Source: Ramlibacter sp. (GTDB lineage Bacteria > Pseudomonadota > Gammaproteobacteria > Burkholderiales > Burkholderiaceae_C). Taken from it: a DNA stretch of 41,971 bases. Made by a program: the position numbers and the translations under genes. Positions 26,175 to 36,122 of this stretch are shown piece after piece. The notes below the pieces were generated by a model. That model was not told the origin of the DNA. It searched no databases and saw nothing but the letters and a program-made list of their open reading frames with translations. Numbering within the stretch: the stretch's first letter is position 1; each line of letters begins with the position of its first letter. The stretch covers positions 1 to 41,971 of the forward strand of contig JACMQX010000160.1 in the NCBI GenBank assembly GCA_014376765.1, in the 5' to 3' direction.

Positions 26175-27632
26175 TCACGCGCCAAGCCGCTCGCGATGTT
26201 GGGCAATGTCCAGGCCGGTTTGCTCGGACTGCTCGTCCACCCGCAAGCCTGTGATCAGGAGCGTGATCCACAAAATGATGGCGGTTGCAAACAGGCTGTA
26301 GACCAGCACCACACCGGCGCTTATGGCCTGCACCACGATGCTGCCTTCCACGCCCGACACCGTCTTGCTGGCAAACACGCCGGTCAGCAGACAGCCGACA
26401 ATCCCGCCAATCCCGTGCACCCCGAACACGTCCAGCGAATCGTCGGCGCGCAAAAGGCGCTTGAGGCCCGTTGCGCCCCAATAGCAGGCCAGGCCCGCCA
26501 CCCCGCCAATGATGACCGCCGGGCCGGGCGTGACAAAGCCTGATGCCGGCGTGATCGCCACCAGCCCCGCCACCAGCCCCGAGCACAGGCCCAGCAGCGA
26601 GGGCCGGCCGCGCACAATCCACTCCCCGAACATCCAGCCAATGGCGCCCGCCGATGCCGCAATGTGGGTGACCACCATGGCCAGGCCCGCGCGCCCATCG
26701 GAGGCCACAGCCGAGCCCGCATTGAAGCCGAACCAGCCAACCCACAGCAGCCCCGCGCCGGCCATGGTGAGGCCCAGGTTGTAGGGCTCAAAAGGCTCGC
26801 GGCCGTAGCCCCGGCGCGGCCCCAGGAAGTAGGCGCACACCAGCCCCGAGATGCCCGCGTTGATGTGCACCACCGAGCCACCCGCAAAGTCCAGCGCGCC
26901 CATCTGGGCCAGCCAGCCGCCGGGTTCCCACACCCAGTGCGCTATCGGCGCATAGACAAACAGCGTCCACATGCCGGTGAACCAGAGCACGGCCGAAAAG
27001 CGCATGCGCTCCACAAAGGAGCCCACCACCAGCACCACGGTGATGATGGCAAAGGTAAGCTGGAACATGGCGTACACCGACTCGGGCACATTCGGCGCGA
27101 TGTGGCTGACCGAGACCTTGCCGGCCTCCTTCATGTAGTCCATGCCGGCAAACCACATGCGCTCGGAATTCCCGATAAAGCCGCTACCCGGCGTGAAGGC
27201 CCATGAATAGCCCGCAACAAACCACAACAGGCTCACCAGGGAGCACATGGCCACGACGCAAGCCATCGTGTTGAGCACGCTCTTGCGGCGCACCATGCCG
27301 GCATAAAACAGCGCGATGCCGGGCAGCGTCATCAACAGCACCAGCGCGGTGGAGGTGAGCATCCAGGCCGTGTCGGCACCGTTGATCGTGTCGGAATTGA
27401 CGAGGCCGGGATGGGTGAGCGGCGGTGCAGCTGGAGCGCTGGCGGCCGCTTTAGGCTCAGTCGCGGCAGTCACTGCCAAGGCCGGCGGCAGTGCTGGCGC
27501 AGGAGCGCTTGCCGCTGCCATCGGCTGAGCGGCTGGCGCTCCGGGCGCAGCCGCCGTCTGCGCCCATCCTCCCCCTTGCAACCCCACCCATAGCCCAACG
27601 ATCCCTGCAATCCGGCGACTTTCAATCCACAT
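26175..27632 (-). CDS. Second ammonium transporter (Amt family)
   Basis: 485 aa from ATG 27632, which has GGAAAAAA upstream and opens with a signal-like segment (MWIESRRIAGIVGLWVGLQG). The frame is open to 27677, but the predicted sigma-54 promoter at 27673-27688 overlaps that extension. After an Ala/Pro-rich linker (about 27-70) the Amt core begins at NGADTAWMLTSTALVLLMTL. The twin pore histidines are His256 (GGSVVHINAG) and His406 (VFGVHGIGG), again 150 apart. The C-terminal tail LITGLRVDEQSEQTGLDIAQ, the region that contacts PII proteins, is kept. It shares the overall architecture of the copy at 2870-4426 but is clearly divergent, and lacks a linked glnK. Confidence 0.93.
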   Translation of the reverse strand: MWIESRRIAGIVGLWVGLQGGGWAQTAAAPGAPAAQPMAAASAPAPALPPALAVTAATEPKAAASAPAAPPLTHPGLVNSDTINGADTAWMLTSTALVLLMTLPGIALFYAGMVRRKSVLNTMACVVAMCSLVSLLWFVAGYSWAFTPGSGFIGNSERMWFAGMDYMKEAGKVSVSHIAPNVPESVYAMFQLTFAIITVVLVVGSFVERMRFSAVLWFTGMWTLFVYAPIAHWVWEPGGWLAQMGALDFAGGSVVHINAGISGLVCAYFLGPRRGYGREPFEPYNLGLTMAGAGLLWVGWFGFNAGSAVASDGRAGLAMVVTHIAASAGAIGWMFGEWIVRGRPSLLGLCSGLVAGLVAITPASGFVTPGPAVIIGGVAGLACYWGATGLKRLLRADDSLDVFGVHGIGGIVGCLLTGVFASKTVSGVEGSIVVQAISAGVVLVYSLFATAIILWITLLITGLRVDEQSEQTGLDIAQHRERLGA

Positions 27633-27672
27633 GGTTTTTTCCAGTTTTATAGTGCACACCAGTGCTGCAATC

Positions 27673-27688
27673 TGCATAACTCATGCCA
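27673..27688 (-). promoter_or_regulatory. Sigma-54 promoter of the second ammonium transporter
   Basis: On the minus strand, TGGCATGAGTTATGCA has GG and GC separated by exactly 10 bases, with a near-consensus -24 block (TGGCAT). A transcript would start near 27660, about 28 nt upstream of the ATG at 27632, the same leader length as at the porin operon. Confidence 0.7.
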
Positions 27689-27764
27689 AAGCGGAATGCA
27701 CCGGCAGGGGGCGGGCAAACCGGTGAAAAACAGTCAAACGTTTTGTTGCACGGGAAACCCCCAA

Positions 27765-27781
27765 TGCACTATGCGGGTGCG
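27765..27781. promoter_or_regulatory. NtrC-type binding site upstream of second ammonium transporter
   Basis: TGCACT-ATGCG-GGTGCG fits the NtrC dyad TGCACY-N5-GGTGCR. It lies about 80 bp upstream of the -24 element. A weaker half-matching dyad (TGCACC-GGCAG-GGGGCG) is at 27697-27713. Confidence 0.6.
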
Positions 27782-27782
27782 T

Positions 27783-27930
27783 GAACTACAGTCTGGTCAT
27801 TCGCAAACCGGGCTCGCGCCCGAGAGAGCGAGGGACCGAGGAGACACTCAATCCCACAATAATATTTACAAGGTATCCGCTCGAGATACGTTTTCAAGAA
27901 GGCGCCGTAACCCGGCGCCTTTTGTTTTCC
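27783..27930 (+). ncRNA. Candidate small RNA in the amt-mrdA gap
   Basis: The 335-bp gap 27633-27967 has no credible gene on the plus strand, yet two T-rich terminators at its right end point in the plus direction, and both flanking genes are on the minus strand. Between them are a perfect hairpin CGGGC-TCGC-GCCCG (27809-27822) and a GTATC/GATAC hairpin near 27873-27889. A possible promoter is TTGCAC (27747-27752), 18 bp, TATGCG (27771-27776), which is weak. No known RNA family was recognised. The approximate length would be 140 nt, or about 180 nt if the first terminator is read through. Confidence 0.35.
27899..27928 (+). terminator. Rho-independent terminator 1 (plus direction)
   Basis: AAGGCGCCG - TAACC - CGGCGCCTT is a perfect 9-bp stem followed by a T-rich run (TTTTGTTTT, 27920-27928). 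In the minus direction the run after the stem is TTCTTG, so plus-strand transcripts are favoured. Confidence 0.85.
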
Positions 27931-27934
27931 AGAA

Positions 27935-27962
27935 GCGCCATGACCTGGCGCCTTTGTTTTTT
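27935..27962 (+). terminator. Rho-independent terminator 2 (plus direction)
   Basis: GCGCCA - TGACC - TGGCGC stem followed by CTTTGTTTTTT (27952-27962), only 6 bp short of the mrdA stop codon. It is a second, tandem copy of the same style of hairpin as 27899-27928. Confidence 0.7.
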
Positions 27963-27967
27963 GGCTT

Positions 27968-30007
27968 TTATCGCGCAGCCGTGCGGCTGCTGGCGGATGC
28001 AGCCGAAGCCGGGCGGGCCGGCAAACCCAGGGCTGCAGCGGCCGATGCAGCCGCCTGGGTCAGTCCGGGCTGGGGCCAGGGCACGTCGGCCACGGCTCTG
28101 GGCTTGCCGATGGGCGTGGTCGCCTGGCCCTTCCTGACGGCGGCCATGTCTTCCTCGCTGGGGTACTGGTTCATCAGCCAGTAGTCAAACACCCGGCGTG
28201 CGATGGGCGCGGCATGGGCGGCGCCGAAGCCGGCGTTTTCCACGATCATCGCCAGCGCGATCTTCGGGTTCTCTGCGGGCGCATAGGCCATGAACAGGGC
28301 ATGGTCGCGGTGCCGCTCGTCCACGCGCGAGGCGTCGTATTTCTCGCCCTGCTTGATCTGGATCACCTGGGCGGTGCCGGTTTTGCCGCCGCTGGTAAAG
28401 CTCGCGCCTTTGAAGGATGAGGCCGAGGTGCCTTCAAGATTCACCCCCACCAGGGCGTTGCGGATCACCGCAATGTTCGCGGGGCTGGCAATGCGCTCGC
28501 CCACCGTCTCCTGCACAGCCGCGGTCGGCTCGCGGGTGACGATGTCCACCACCTGGCGCACCAGGTGCGGCTTCATCTTGACGCCATAGTTGGCCAGTGT
28601 GCTGGTGGCTGCGGCCAGCTGCAGCATGGTGAACGTGTTGTAGCCCTGGCCGATCCCCAGTGAAATCGTCTCACCCAGGTACCACTTCTGCTGCTCGGGC
28701 CGCTTGTAGGCCGCGCGCTTCCACTGCGTGGAAGGCAGCAGCCCGCGCGATTCGCCCAGGATGTCGATGCCGGTGATCTCGCCAAACCCGAACTGCTGCA
28801 GCCGGTCGTGGATCAGGTCCACGCCCATGTCGTTGGCCAGCACGTAGTAGTAGGTGTCGCAGGACTGCACGATGGAGCGGTACATGTCCACGGTGCCGTG
28901 GCCGCCCTCCTTGTCGTCCCGGAAACGGTGGCCGCCGAAGTTGAAAAAGCCCGGGTCAGAAATCGTCTGCTGCGGCGTGCGCTTGCCGCTCTCCAGCGCC
29001 GCCAGTGCCATGAAGGGTTTGTAGGTGGAGCCGGGCGGGTAAGTGCCGCGCAGGGCCCGGTTCAAAAGCGGCTTGTCGGGCGACTCATTGAGCGCCTGCC
29101 AGTTCTCGCTGTCGATGCCTTCGACAAACAGGTTGGGGTCAAAGGTGGGCTTGCTGACAAAAGCCAGTACCTCGCCGGTCTTGGGGTCCAGCGCAACGAG
29201 CGCCCCGCGCCGGTCGCCATACAGGTCCTCAATCAGCTTTTGCAGCTTGATGTCGATCGACATCATCACCGTGTTGCCCGGTGTGGCCGGGTTGCTGGCC
29301 AGCCGCCGCACGGCGCGCCCGCCGGCTGAAGTTTCCATCTGCTCCACGCCCGTGATGCCGTGCAGCTGCTGCTCGTAACTCTGCTCCACTCCCAGCTTGC
29401 CTATGTATTCGGTACCGCGGTAGTTGGCTTCGTTCTCGCCCTCGTCAATGCGCTCCTTTTCGCTCTGGTTGATGCGGCCGATGTAGCCGATCACATGGCT
29501 GGCCAGTTCCCCCCAGGGGTAGTTGCGAAACAGGCGCGCCTTGATGTCCACCCCCGGAAAGCGATAACGCTGCGCCGCAAAGCGGGCGACTTCTTCATCC
29601 GACAGGCGGGTACGGATGGGCAGGGACTCGAAGCTCCTGGACTCCTCCAGCAGCTTCTTGAAGCGGCGCCGGTCGCGCGGCTGGATGTCCACCACCTTGG
29701 CCAGTTCGTCCACCACCTGATCCATCGGCCCGGACTTGGACGGCGTGATCTCCAGCGTGTAGGCCGAGTAGTTGGTTGCCAGCACCACGCCGTTGCGGTC
29801 CAGGATGAGGCCGCGGTTGGGCACCACCGGCACGATGGCGGTGCGGTTGCTCTCGGCCTGCTCGTTCAGGTCCTGGTGGCGAAACACCTGCAGGTACACC
29901 AGGCGCGAGGCCAGCAGCACAAAGGCCACCATGATGGCGATGCTGACCACCAGCACCCGCGCGCGAAAGCGGGAGAGGTCGGCTTCGACGTCGCGTAGTT
30001 CGGTCAT
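27968..30007 (-). CDS. mrdA: Penicillin-binding protein 2 (elongasome transpeptidase)
   Basis: 679 aa from ATG 30007, which overlaps the mreD stop by ATGA; the longer open frame to 30277 runs across mreD and is not credible. PBP2 is the monofunctional transpeptidase that, with RodA and MreBCD, builds side-wall peptidoglycan in rods. Visible: N-terminal membrane anchor (about 17-37, VLVVSIAIMVAFVLLASRL), the pedestal domain, and the transpeptidase domain with Ser327 in GSTYKPFMA, the SxD-like motif SCD in IVQSCDTYYY, and KTG in SGGKTGTAQVIQ. The C-terminus has an Ala-rich tail of about 60 residues. No rodA follows; the downstream gap is the candidate RNA region. Confidence 0.95.
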   Translation of the reverse strand: MTELRDVEADLSRFRARVLVVSIAIMVAFVLLASRLVYLQVFRHQDLNEQAESNRTAIVPVVPNRGLILDRNGVVLATNYSAYTLEITPSKSGPMDQVVDELAKVVDIQPRDRRRFKKLLEESRSFESLPIRTRLSDEEVARFAAQRYRFPGVDIKARLFRNYPWGELASHVIGYIGRINQSEKERIDEGENEANYRGTEYIGKLGVEQSYEQQLHGITGVEQMETSAGGRAVRRLASNPATPGNTVMMSIDIKLQKLIEDLYGDRRGALVALDPKTGEVLAFVSKPTFDPNLFVEGIDSENWQALNESPDKPLLNRALRGTYPPGSTYKPFMALAALESGKRTPQQTISDPGFFNFGGHRFRDDKEGGHGTVDMYRSIVQSCDTYYYVLANDMGVDLIHDRLQQFGFGEITGIDILGESRGLLPSTQWKRAAYKRPEQQKWYLGETISLGIGQGYNTFTMLQLAAATSTLANYGVKMKPHLVRQVVDIVTREPTAAVQETVGERIASPANIAVIRNALVGVNLEGTSASSFKGASFTSGGKTGTAQVIQIKQGEKYDASRVDERHRDHALFMAYAPAENPKIALAMIVENAGFGAAHAAPIARRVFDYWLMNQYPSEEDMAAVRKGQATTPIGKPRAVADVPWPQPGLTQAAASAAAALGLPARPASAASASSRTAAR

Positions 30008-30522
30008 AGCGGTCGATTTTCGTCGCGGTCGGGTGCCCGGCGCTGCGGAGCGAGCAGCAACACGCTCACCAACGGCCACAACACCGACTCGATCACCGGC
30101 GCCAGAAACAGCGGCCAGCCCGGGAACACACCGCCGGACAGCATCCGGATCGCCAGCTCGATCGCATGGGCCGCCGCAAAGAGCGGCAACACCTGCAGCG
30201 CCTGCGACGGCACCGTGAACCACAACAGGCGGCGGTGGATGGTGATGGCAAAGAAGCTCAACGCGGTATACGACCACGCATGCTGTCCGAGCAACGCCGC
30301 CTGGTGCACATCCATGAACAGCCCGAAGACGAAAGACGCGCCAATGCCCACGCGCTGGGGCTGATGCACGCTCCAGAACACCAGCACCAGGGCCAGGAAG
30401 TCAGGCATCCACGGCACGCGCCCGAGCGGCAGCATGTTGAGCATCAAGGCGGCCAGCAAGCTGAACCAGATGAAAAGCGGGTTGGCCGGCAGGAGCAGCT
30501 GCTGGCCCGGACGCATGATCAT
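30004..30522 (-). CDS. mreD: Rod shape-determining protein MreD
   Basis: 172 aa, small polytopic inner-membrane protein with about five or six hydrophobic segments (PLFIWFSLLAALMLNMLPLG, WMPDFLALVLVFWSVHQPQR and others). The motif VGIGASFVFGLFMDVHQAALLG is typical of MreD. It links MreC and the elongasome to the membrane. It overlaps both mreC (30519-30522) and mrdA (30004-30007) by 4 nt, so the three are translationally coupled. The protein begins MIMRPGQ, so the second Met is a possible start. Confidence 0.92.
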   Translation of the reverse strand: MIMRPGQQLLLPANPLFIWFSLLAALMLNMLPLGRVPWMPDFLALVLVFWSVHQPQRVGIGASFVFGLFMDVHQAALLGQHAWSYTALSFFAITIHRRLLWFTVPSQALQVLPLFAAAHAIELAIRMLSGGVFPGWPLFLAPVIESVLWPLVSVLLLAPQRRAPDRDENRPL

Positions 30523-31439
30523 TTGCGCGACCCCTTTTTGACCGGCGGCGCCACATCGGCCGCAGCAGGGCGCTCGGGAATTTGCGCCGAGACGGACTTG
30601 AGCACCATGACATACCTTGCGCCGTAGACCAGCGCCTGCGGGGTGCAGTAAATGCGCGCAAAGGCCGAGTCAGCCCGCCGCTCCACCAGGGCCACCCGCG
30701 CCACCGGCAAGCCGGCCGGGTAGACGCCGTCGACCCCGCTGGTGGTGAGCAGGTCGCCAGCCTGCACGTCGGCATTGCCGGCCATGAAGCGAAGCTCCAG
30801 GCCGCCGCCGCGCGAGGACGGGTCGCCATAGGCCACGCTGCGCGCACCGGTGCGGGCATTGAGCACCGGGATGGCATGCTCACGGTCCACCACCAGCGTG
30901 ACTTCGCTCACCAGCGGGTGCACACGTGTCACCTGGCCGAGCACGCCCGACTCGTCGATCACCGGCGAGCCAGCCTCGATGCCCTGGGCCAGGCCCTTGT
31001 CGATGATGACCTTGCGGGTGTACGGATCGGCCGCGTCATACAACACCTCGGCGGCCAGCGAAGGCGTGTTGATCTGCTGGCCCAGGGCCAGCAGTTTGCG
31101 CAAACGGGTGTTTTCAAGCGTCAGCTGCTCGACCTGGTTGGCCCGTTGCGACTGCAGCGCGAGCTTCTTGCGCGCCTCTTCCTCCAGGCGCTGTGCGGTG
31201 CCGAGGGATTCGAAGTACTGCCCGCCGTTTTCCAGCAGCTGCACCGGCCGCATCGCCAGCCATTGAACCGGATAGAGCACGGTGGCAAGCGCCGCGCGGG
31301 CCTGCTGCGTGACGTTGAAGCGTGCGTCAGCCACCATCAGGAACAGGGCGAGCGCGCTGAAAATCATCAGCTTGGACAGGGCCGAAGTGCCCTGCTTGAA
31401 GAAGGGGGGCGGGGTTCTGTCCAGCGTACCAAGTGGCAT
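30519..31439 (-). CDS. mreC: Rod shape-determining protein MreC
   Basis: 306 aa. MreC is a bitopic periplasmic protein that activates PBP2. The N-terminus TPPPFFKQGTSALSKLMIFS is characteristic, followed by one transmembrane helix (about 23-40), a coiled coil (about 78-122, RLEEEARKKLALQSQRANQV), and the beta-barrel region containing SPVIDESGVLGQVTRVHPLV and SVAYGDPSSRGGGLELRFMA. The tail is rich in Ala, Pro and basic residues. Position downstream of mreB with a 19-bp gap is canonical. Confidence 0.95.
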   Translation of the reverse strand: MPLGTLDRTPPPFFKQGTSALSKLMIFSALALFLMVADARFNVTQQARAALATVLYPVQWLAMRPVQLLENGGQYFESLGTAQRLEEEARKKLALQSQRANQVEQLTLENTRLRKLLALGQQINTPSLAAEVLYDAADPYTRKVIIDKGLAQGIEAGSPVIDESGVLGQVTRVHPLVSEVTLVVDREHAIPVLNARTGARSVAYGDPSSRGGGLELRFMAGNADVQAGDLLTTSGVDGVYPAGLPVARVALVERRADSAFARIYCTPQALVYGARYVMVLKSVSAQIPERPAAADVAPPVKKGSRK

Positions 31440-31458
31440 CGCTGTTCCTGCTTTGCGT

Positions 31459-32622
<1,164 letters not shown>

Positions 32623-32757
32623 TCACGGGCGTCGCACCAAAGGCGGGATAATACTCCATCCCCTGTGAACAACCTGGCCGGGCGCCCCTGAAAAAGGCTC
32701 TTTACAACCGGTTTCGACTGCGTCACACAGTCACGCCACACACTCACGCCATCATTC

Positions 32758-33057
32758 ATGTCACTCACCCTTTCTGACATCGACCGCATCGCCAACCTGG
32801 CGCGGCTGGACCTGGAACCTGACGAAGCCGGCCGCATGCTGGGCCAGATCAACAGCTTTTTCGACATCGCCCTGCAGCTGCGCGCCGTGGACACCACCGG
32901 CATCGAGCCCCTGGCCCACCCGGTGGCCGCCATCCAGGATATTGCCCTGCGCCTGCGGGACGACGTCGCCAGCGAGCCGAACCAGCGCGAGGCCAACCAG
33001 CAAAGCGCCCCAGCTGTTGAACGCGGCCTGTTTCTTGTGCCCAAGGTGATCGAATGA
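32758..33057 (+). CDS. gatC: Aspartyl/glutamyl-tRNA amidotransferase subunit C
   Basis: 99 aa. GatC is the small subunit that wraps around GatA and stabilises its complex with GatB. The N-terminus [20 protein letters not shown] and C-terminus with FLVPKVIE are typical. The 255-bp gap to mreB (32503-32757) must hold divergent promoters; a TATTAT hexamer on the minus strand at 32649-32654 is a possible -10 for mreB, but no convincing pair of hexamers was found for either gene. The stop overlaps the gatA start by 4 nt. Confidence 0.95.
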   Translation: MSLTLSDIDRIANLARLDLEPDEAGRMLGQINSFFDIALQLRAVDTTGIEPLAHPVAAIQDIALRLRDDVASEPNQREANQQSAPAVERGLFLVPKVIE

Positions 33058-34535
33058 GTGAACTGCATGACCTGACTGTGGCGCAGCTCGCAGCGCAGAT
33101 TCGATCGAAAGAACTCGGCGCGGTGGAAGTGGCGCAGCACTATCTTGGCCGGATACGCGCGCATGAATCGCTGGGCGCATTTCTCTCAACAAATGAAGAA
33201 GTGACGCTGGCCCAGGCCCGCGCCGCTGATGCCCGAATTGGGGCCGGTGAACAGTCACCGCTGCTGGGCGTGCCGATTGCGCACAAGGACATCTTCGTCA
33301 CCAAAGATTTCCCCACCACTGCGGGCTCCAGAATGCTGCAGGGCTACCGTTCACCGTTTGACGCGACGGTCGTCGGCAAGCTTGCTGGAAGCGGCATGGT
33401 GACGCTGGGCAAGCTCAACTGCGACGAGTTCGCCATGGGTTCGTCGAACGAAAATTCGGCTTACAAGCCGGTGGCCAATCCGTGGGACGCCTCGCGCATT
33501 CCCGGCGGCTCATCAGGCGGCAGCGCTGCAGCGGTGGCCGCACGCATCGTCCCGGCGGCAACGGGCACTGACACGGGCGGCTCGATCCGCCAGCCAGCTG
33601 CTTTTTGCGGCATCACCGGCATCAAGCCGACGTATGGCCGCGCCTCGCGTTACGGCATGGTGGCCTTTGCCTCCAGCCTGGACCAGGCCGGCCCGATGGC
33701 GCGCACCGCCGAGGACTGCGCCTTGCTGCTGAGCGCCATGTGCGGCCCCGACCTGGACCGCGACTCGACTTCGCTGGACATGCCGGCTGAAGACTTCTCG
33801 CGTTTGCTCACGGGCTCACCCATTGAGTCGGTGAAAGGCCTGCGCATCGGCCTGCCCAGGGAGTTTTTTGGCGAAGGCCTGTCGCCCGACGTGCGCGCCG
33901 CGATCGACGCGGCCCTCAAGGAATACGAGAAGCTGGGCGCAACGCTGGTGCCCATCACGCTGCCGCGTACCGAGCTGTCGATCCCGGTGTACTACATCAT
34001 TGCGCCGGCTGAAGCGTCGAGCAACTTGTCGCGTTTTGACGGCGTGAAGTTCGGCCACCGCGCCAGCAACTTCAGCGACCTGTCCGACATGTACAAAAAG
34101 ACCCGAGCCGAAGGCTTTGGCGATGAAGTCAAGCGCCGCATCATGATCGGCGCCTATGTGCTGTCCCACGGCTACTACGACGCCTACTACCTGCAGGCGC
34201 AAAAAATCCGCCGCATGATCGCCGACGATTTCCAGCAGGCCTTCAAGCAGTGCGACGTGATCGCGGGGCCTGTGGCGCCAACGGTCGCCTGGAAGTTGGG
34301 CGCCAGGTCTGACGATCCGGTGGCCAACTACCTGGCCGATATTTTCACCCTGCCTGCCTCGCTGGCGGGCCTGCCCGGCATGAGCTTGCCTTGCGGCTTT
34401 GGCGAAGGCGGCATGCCGGTGGGCCTGCAACTGATCGGCAATTACTTCAGCGAAGCCAGGCTGCTAGGCGTGGCGCACGGGCTGCAACTGGCCACCGACT
34501 TTCACAGCCGCACGCCCGGCAAAGACCTGTCATGA
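33054..34535 (+). CDS. gatA: Aspartyl/glutamyl-tRNA amidotransferase subunit A
   Basis: 493 aa. GatA releases ammonia from glutamine for conversion of Glu-tRNA(Gln) or Asp-tRNA(Asn) to the correct aminoacyl-tRNA. The amidase-signature catalytic triad is intact: Lys78 (PIAHKDIFV), cis-Ser153 ([11 protein letters not shown]) and nucleophile Ser177 ([12 protein letters not shown]). Length is normal. It is coupled to gatC and gatB by 4-nt overlaps at both ends. Confidence 0.97.
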   Translation: MSELHDLTVAQLAAQIRSKELGAVEVAQHYLGRIRAHESLGAFLSTNEEVTLAQARAADARIGAGEQSPLLGVPIAHKDIFVTKDFPTTAGSRMLQGYRSPFDATVVGKLAGSGMVTLGKLNCDEFAMGSSNENSAYKPVANPWDASRIPGGSSGGSAAAVAARIVPAATGTDTGGSIRQPAAFCGITGIKPTYGRASRYGMVAFASSLDQAGPMARTAEDCALLLSAMCGPDLDRDSTSLDMPAEDFSRLLTGSPIESVKGLRIGLPREFFGEGLSPDVRAAIDAALKEYEKLGATLVPITLPRTELSIPVYYIIAPAEASSNLSRFDGVKFGHRASNFSDLSDMYKKTRAEGFGDEVKRRIMIGAYVLSHGYYDAYYLQAQKIRRMIADDFQQAFKQCDVIAGPVAPTVAWKLGARSDDPVANYLADIFTLPASLAGLPGMSLPCGFGEGGMPVGLQLIGNYFSEARLLGVAHGLQLATDFHSRTPGKDLS

Positions 34536-35980
34536 GCACACCACGATTGATCCAGGGCTATGAAGTCGTCATCGGCTTCGAAACCCACACCCAGCTGTCC
34601 ACGCAAAGCAAGATCTTCAGCCGCGCGCCAACGGCCTTCGGCGCGGAACCCAACACGCAGGCCTGCGCGGTGGACCTGGCGCTGCCCGGCACGCTGCCGG
34701 TGATGAACAAGGGCGCGGTTGAGCGCGCCATCGAGTTCGGGCTGGCGGTGGGTGCGCACATTGCGGAAAAAAGCGTGTTTGCGCGCAAGAATTATTTTTA
34801 TCCCGACCTGCCCAAGGGCTACCAGATCAGCCAGTTTGAGATCCCGGTGGTGCAAGGTGGCGCGGTGGAGTTTTTCCTTGGCGAGGAAAAGAAATCAGTC
34901 CGCCTGGTCCGCGCACACCTTGAAGAAGACGCTGGCAAGTCGCTGCACGAAGACTTCATCGGTCAAAGTGGCATCGACCTGAACCGCGCCGGCACGCCGC
35001 TGCTTGAGATCGTGACGGAGCCCGACATGCGCTCCTCCGAAGAGGCCGTTGCGTATGCCAAGGAGCTGCACAAGATCGTCACCTGGATCGGCATTTGCGA
35101 CGGCAACATGCAGGAGGGCTCCTTCCGCTGCGACGCCAACGTGTCGGTGCGCAAGCCGGGTGCCGAACTGGGGACGCGGCGCGAGATCAAGAACCTCAAC
35201 AGCTTCAAGTTCATGCAGCAGGCTATCGACTACGAGGTACGCTGGCAGATCGAGCAGATCGAGGACGGCCACGCCATCCAGCAGGCCACGGTGCTGTTCG
35301 ACCCGGACACGGGCGAGACCCGCGCCATGCGCACCAAGGAAGACGCGGCCGACTACCGCTACTTCCCCGACCCCGACCTGCCCCCGCTGGTGGTGGCGCG
35401 CGACTGGGTTGAGCGCGTCCGCTCTGAAATGGCCGAGCTGCCCCGCGTAATGGCTGCCCGCTTTGTCAGCAGCTACGGTTTGCCCGAGTACGACGCCACC
35501 ACGCTCACACAAAGCAAGTCCATGGCCGCCTACTTTGAAGCCGTGGCCGCTGCCTGCAAGCAGCCCAAGCTGGCCAGCAACTGGATCATGGGCGAGGTCT
35601 CCAGGCGGCTGAACACCGGAGAGATTTCCATGGAGCAGGTGCCGGTGACTGCAGGGCAACTGGCGCAACTGATCACGCGCATTGCCGACGGCACCATTTC
35701 CAACAACGCCGGCAAACAGGTGTTTGATGCGCTGTGGAATCACGACGGCACTGATGTGGACGCAGTCATCGAGGCCAAGGGCTTGAAGCAGATGAGCGAC
35801 ACGGGCGAGCTGGAAGCCATCATTGATGCGGTGTTGGCCGCCAATGCCGACAACGTGGCCCAGTACCGGGCTGGCAAAGACAAGGCCTTCAACGCACTGG
35901 TAGGCCAGGCCATGAAGGCCAGCAAGGGCAAAGCCAACCCAGCCCAGGTCAATGCCTTGCTGAAGCAGAAGCTGGAGTAA
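34532..35980 (+). CDS. gatB: Aspartyl/glutamyl-tRNA amidotransferase subunit B
   Basis: 482 aa from ATG 34532 ([20 protein letters not shown]); the frame is open to 34391 but that part lies inside gatA. GatB phosphorylates the misacylated tRNA and receives ammonia from GatA. Family motifs are [16 protein letters not shown], the [18 protein letters not shown] kinase-cradle stretch and the C-terminal YqeY-like helical domain ([16 protein letters not shown]). Last gene of the gatCAB operon; a diverged inverted repeat lies 20 bp downstream. Confidence 0.97.
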   Translation: MSTPRLIQGYEVVIGFETHTQLSTQSKIFSRAPTAFGAEPNTQACAVDLALPGTLPVMNKGAVERAIEFGLAVGAHIAEKSVFARKNYFYPDLPKGYQISQFEIPVVQGGAVEFFLGEEKKSVRLVRAHLEEDAGKSLHEDFIGQSGIDLNRAGTPLLEIVTEPDMRSSEEAVAYAKELHKIVTWIGICDGNMQEGSFRCDANVSVRKPGAELGTRREIKNLNSFKFMQQAIDYEVRWQIEQIEDGHAIQQATVLFDPDTGETRAMRTKEDAADYRYFPDPDLPPLVVARDWVERVRSEMAELPRVMAARFVSSYGLPEYDATTLTQSKSMAAYFEAVAAACKQPKLASNWIMGEVSRRLNTGEISMEQVPVTAGQLAQLITRIADGTISNNAGKQVFDALWNHDGTDVDAVIEAKGLKQMSDTGELEAIIDAVLAANADNVAQYRAGKDKAFNALVGQAMKASKGKANPAQVNALLKQKLE

Positions 35981-36000
35981 GCCGGCGCGACGGGCAGAGC

Positions 36001-36080
36001 TTTGGGGCCAGATCGAAATTCAGGACAGTGATGCCTTCGAAGCGCGCGGTTTCAAACGAAATTTCGCTCTGGCCCAAATG
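36001..36080. repeat. Imperfect inverted repeat (possible miniature element) after gatB
   Basis: TTTGGGGCCAGATCGAAATT at 36001 and the inverse complement of 36060-36080 (TTTGGGCCAGAGCGAAATTT) match at about 18 of 20 positions, with about 39 bp between them. The arms resemble the 'GGGGTCAGAGCGAAATT' ends found with REP-associated transposase relatives in proteobacteria. No transposase gene is present. The 142-bp gap 35981-36122 holds nothing else. Confidence 0.55.
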
Positions 36081-36122
36081 CGGTGAAGTGAAGAGGTCTG
36101 GTCAGGCCCGCAGGCGCTGTTT

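Noticed and set aside
27781..28137. 118-codon plus-strand frame in the amt-mrdA gap
   Set aside because: It reads through both terminator hairpins and into the antisense of mrdA, and has no ribosome-binding site.
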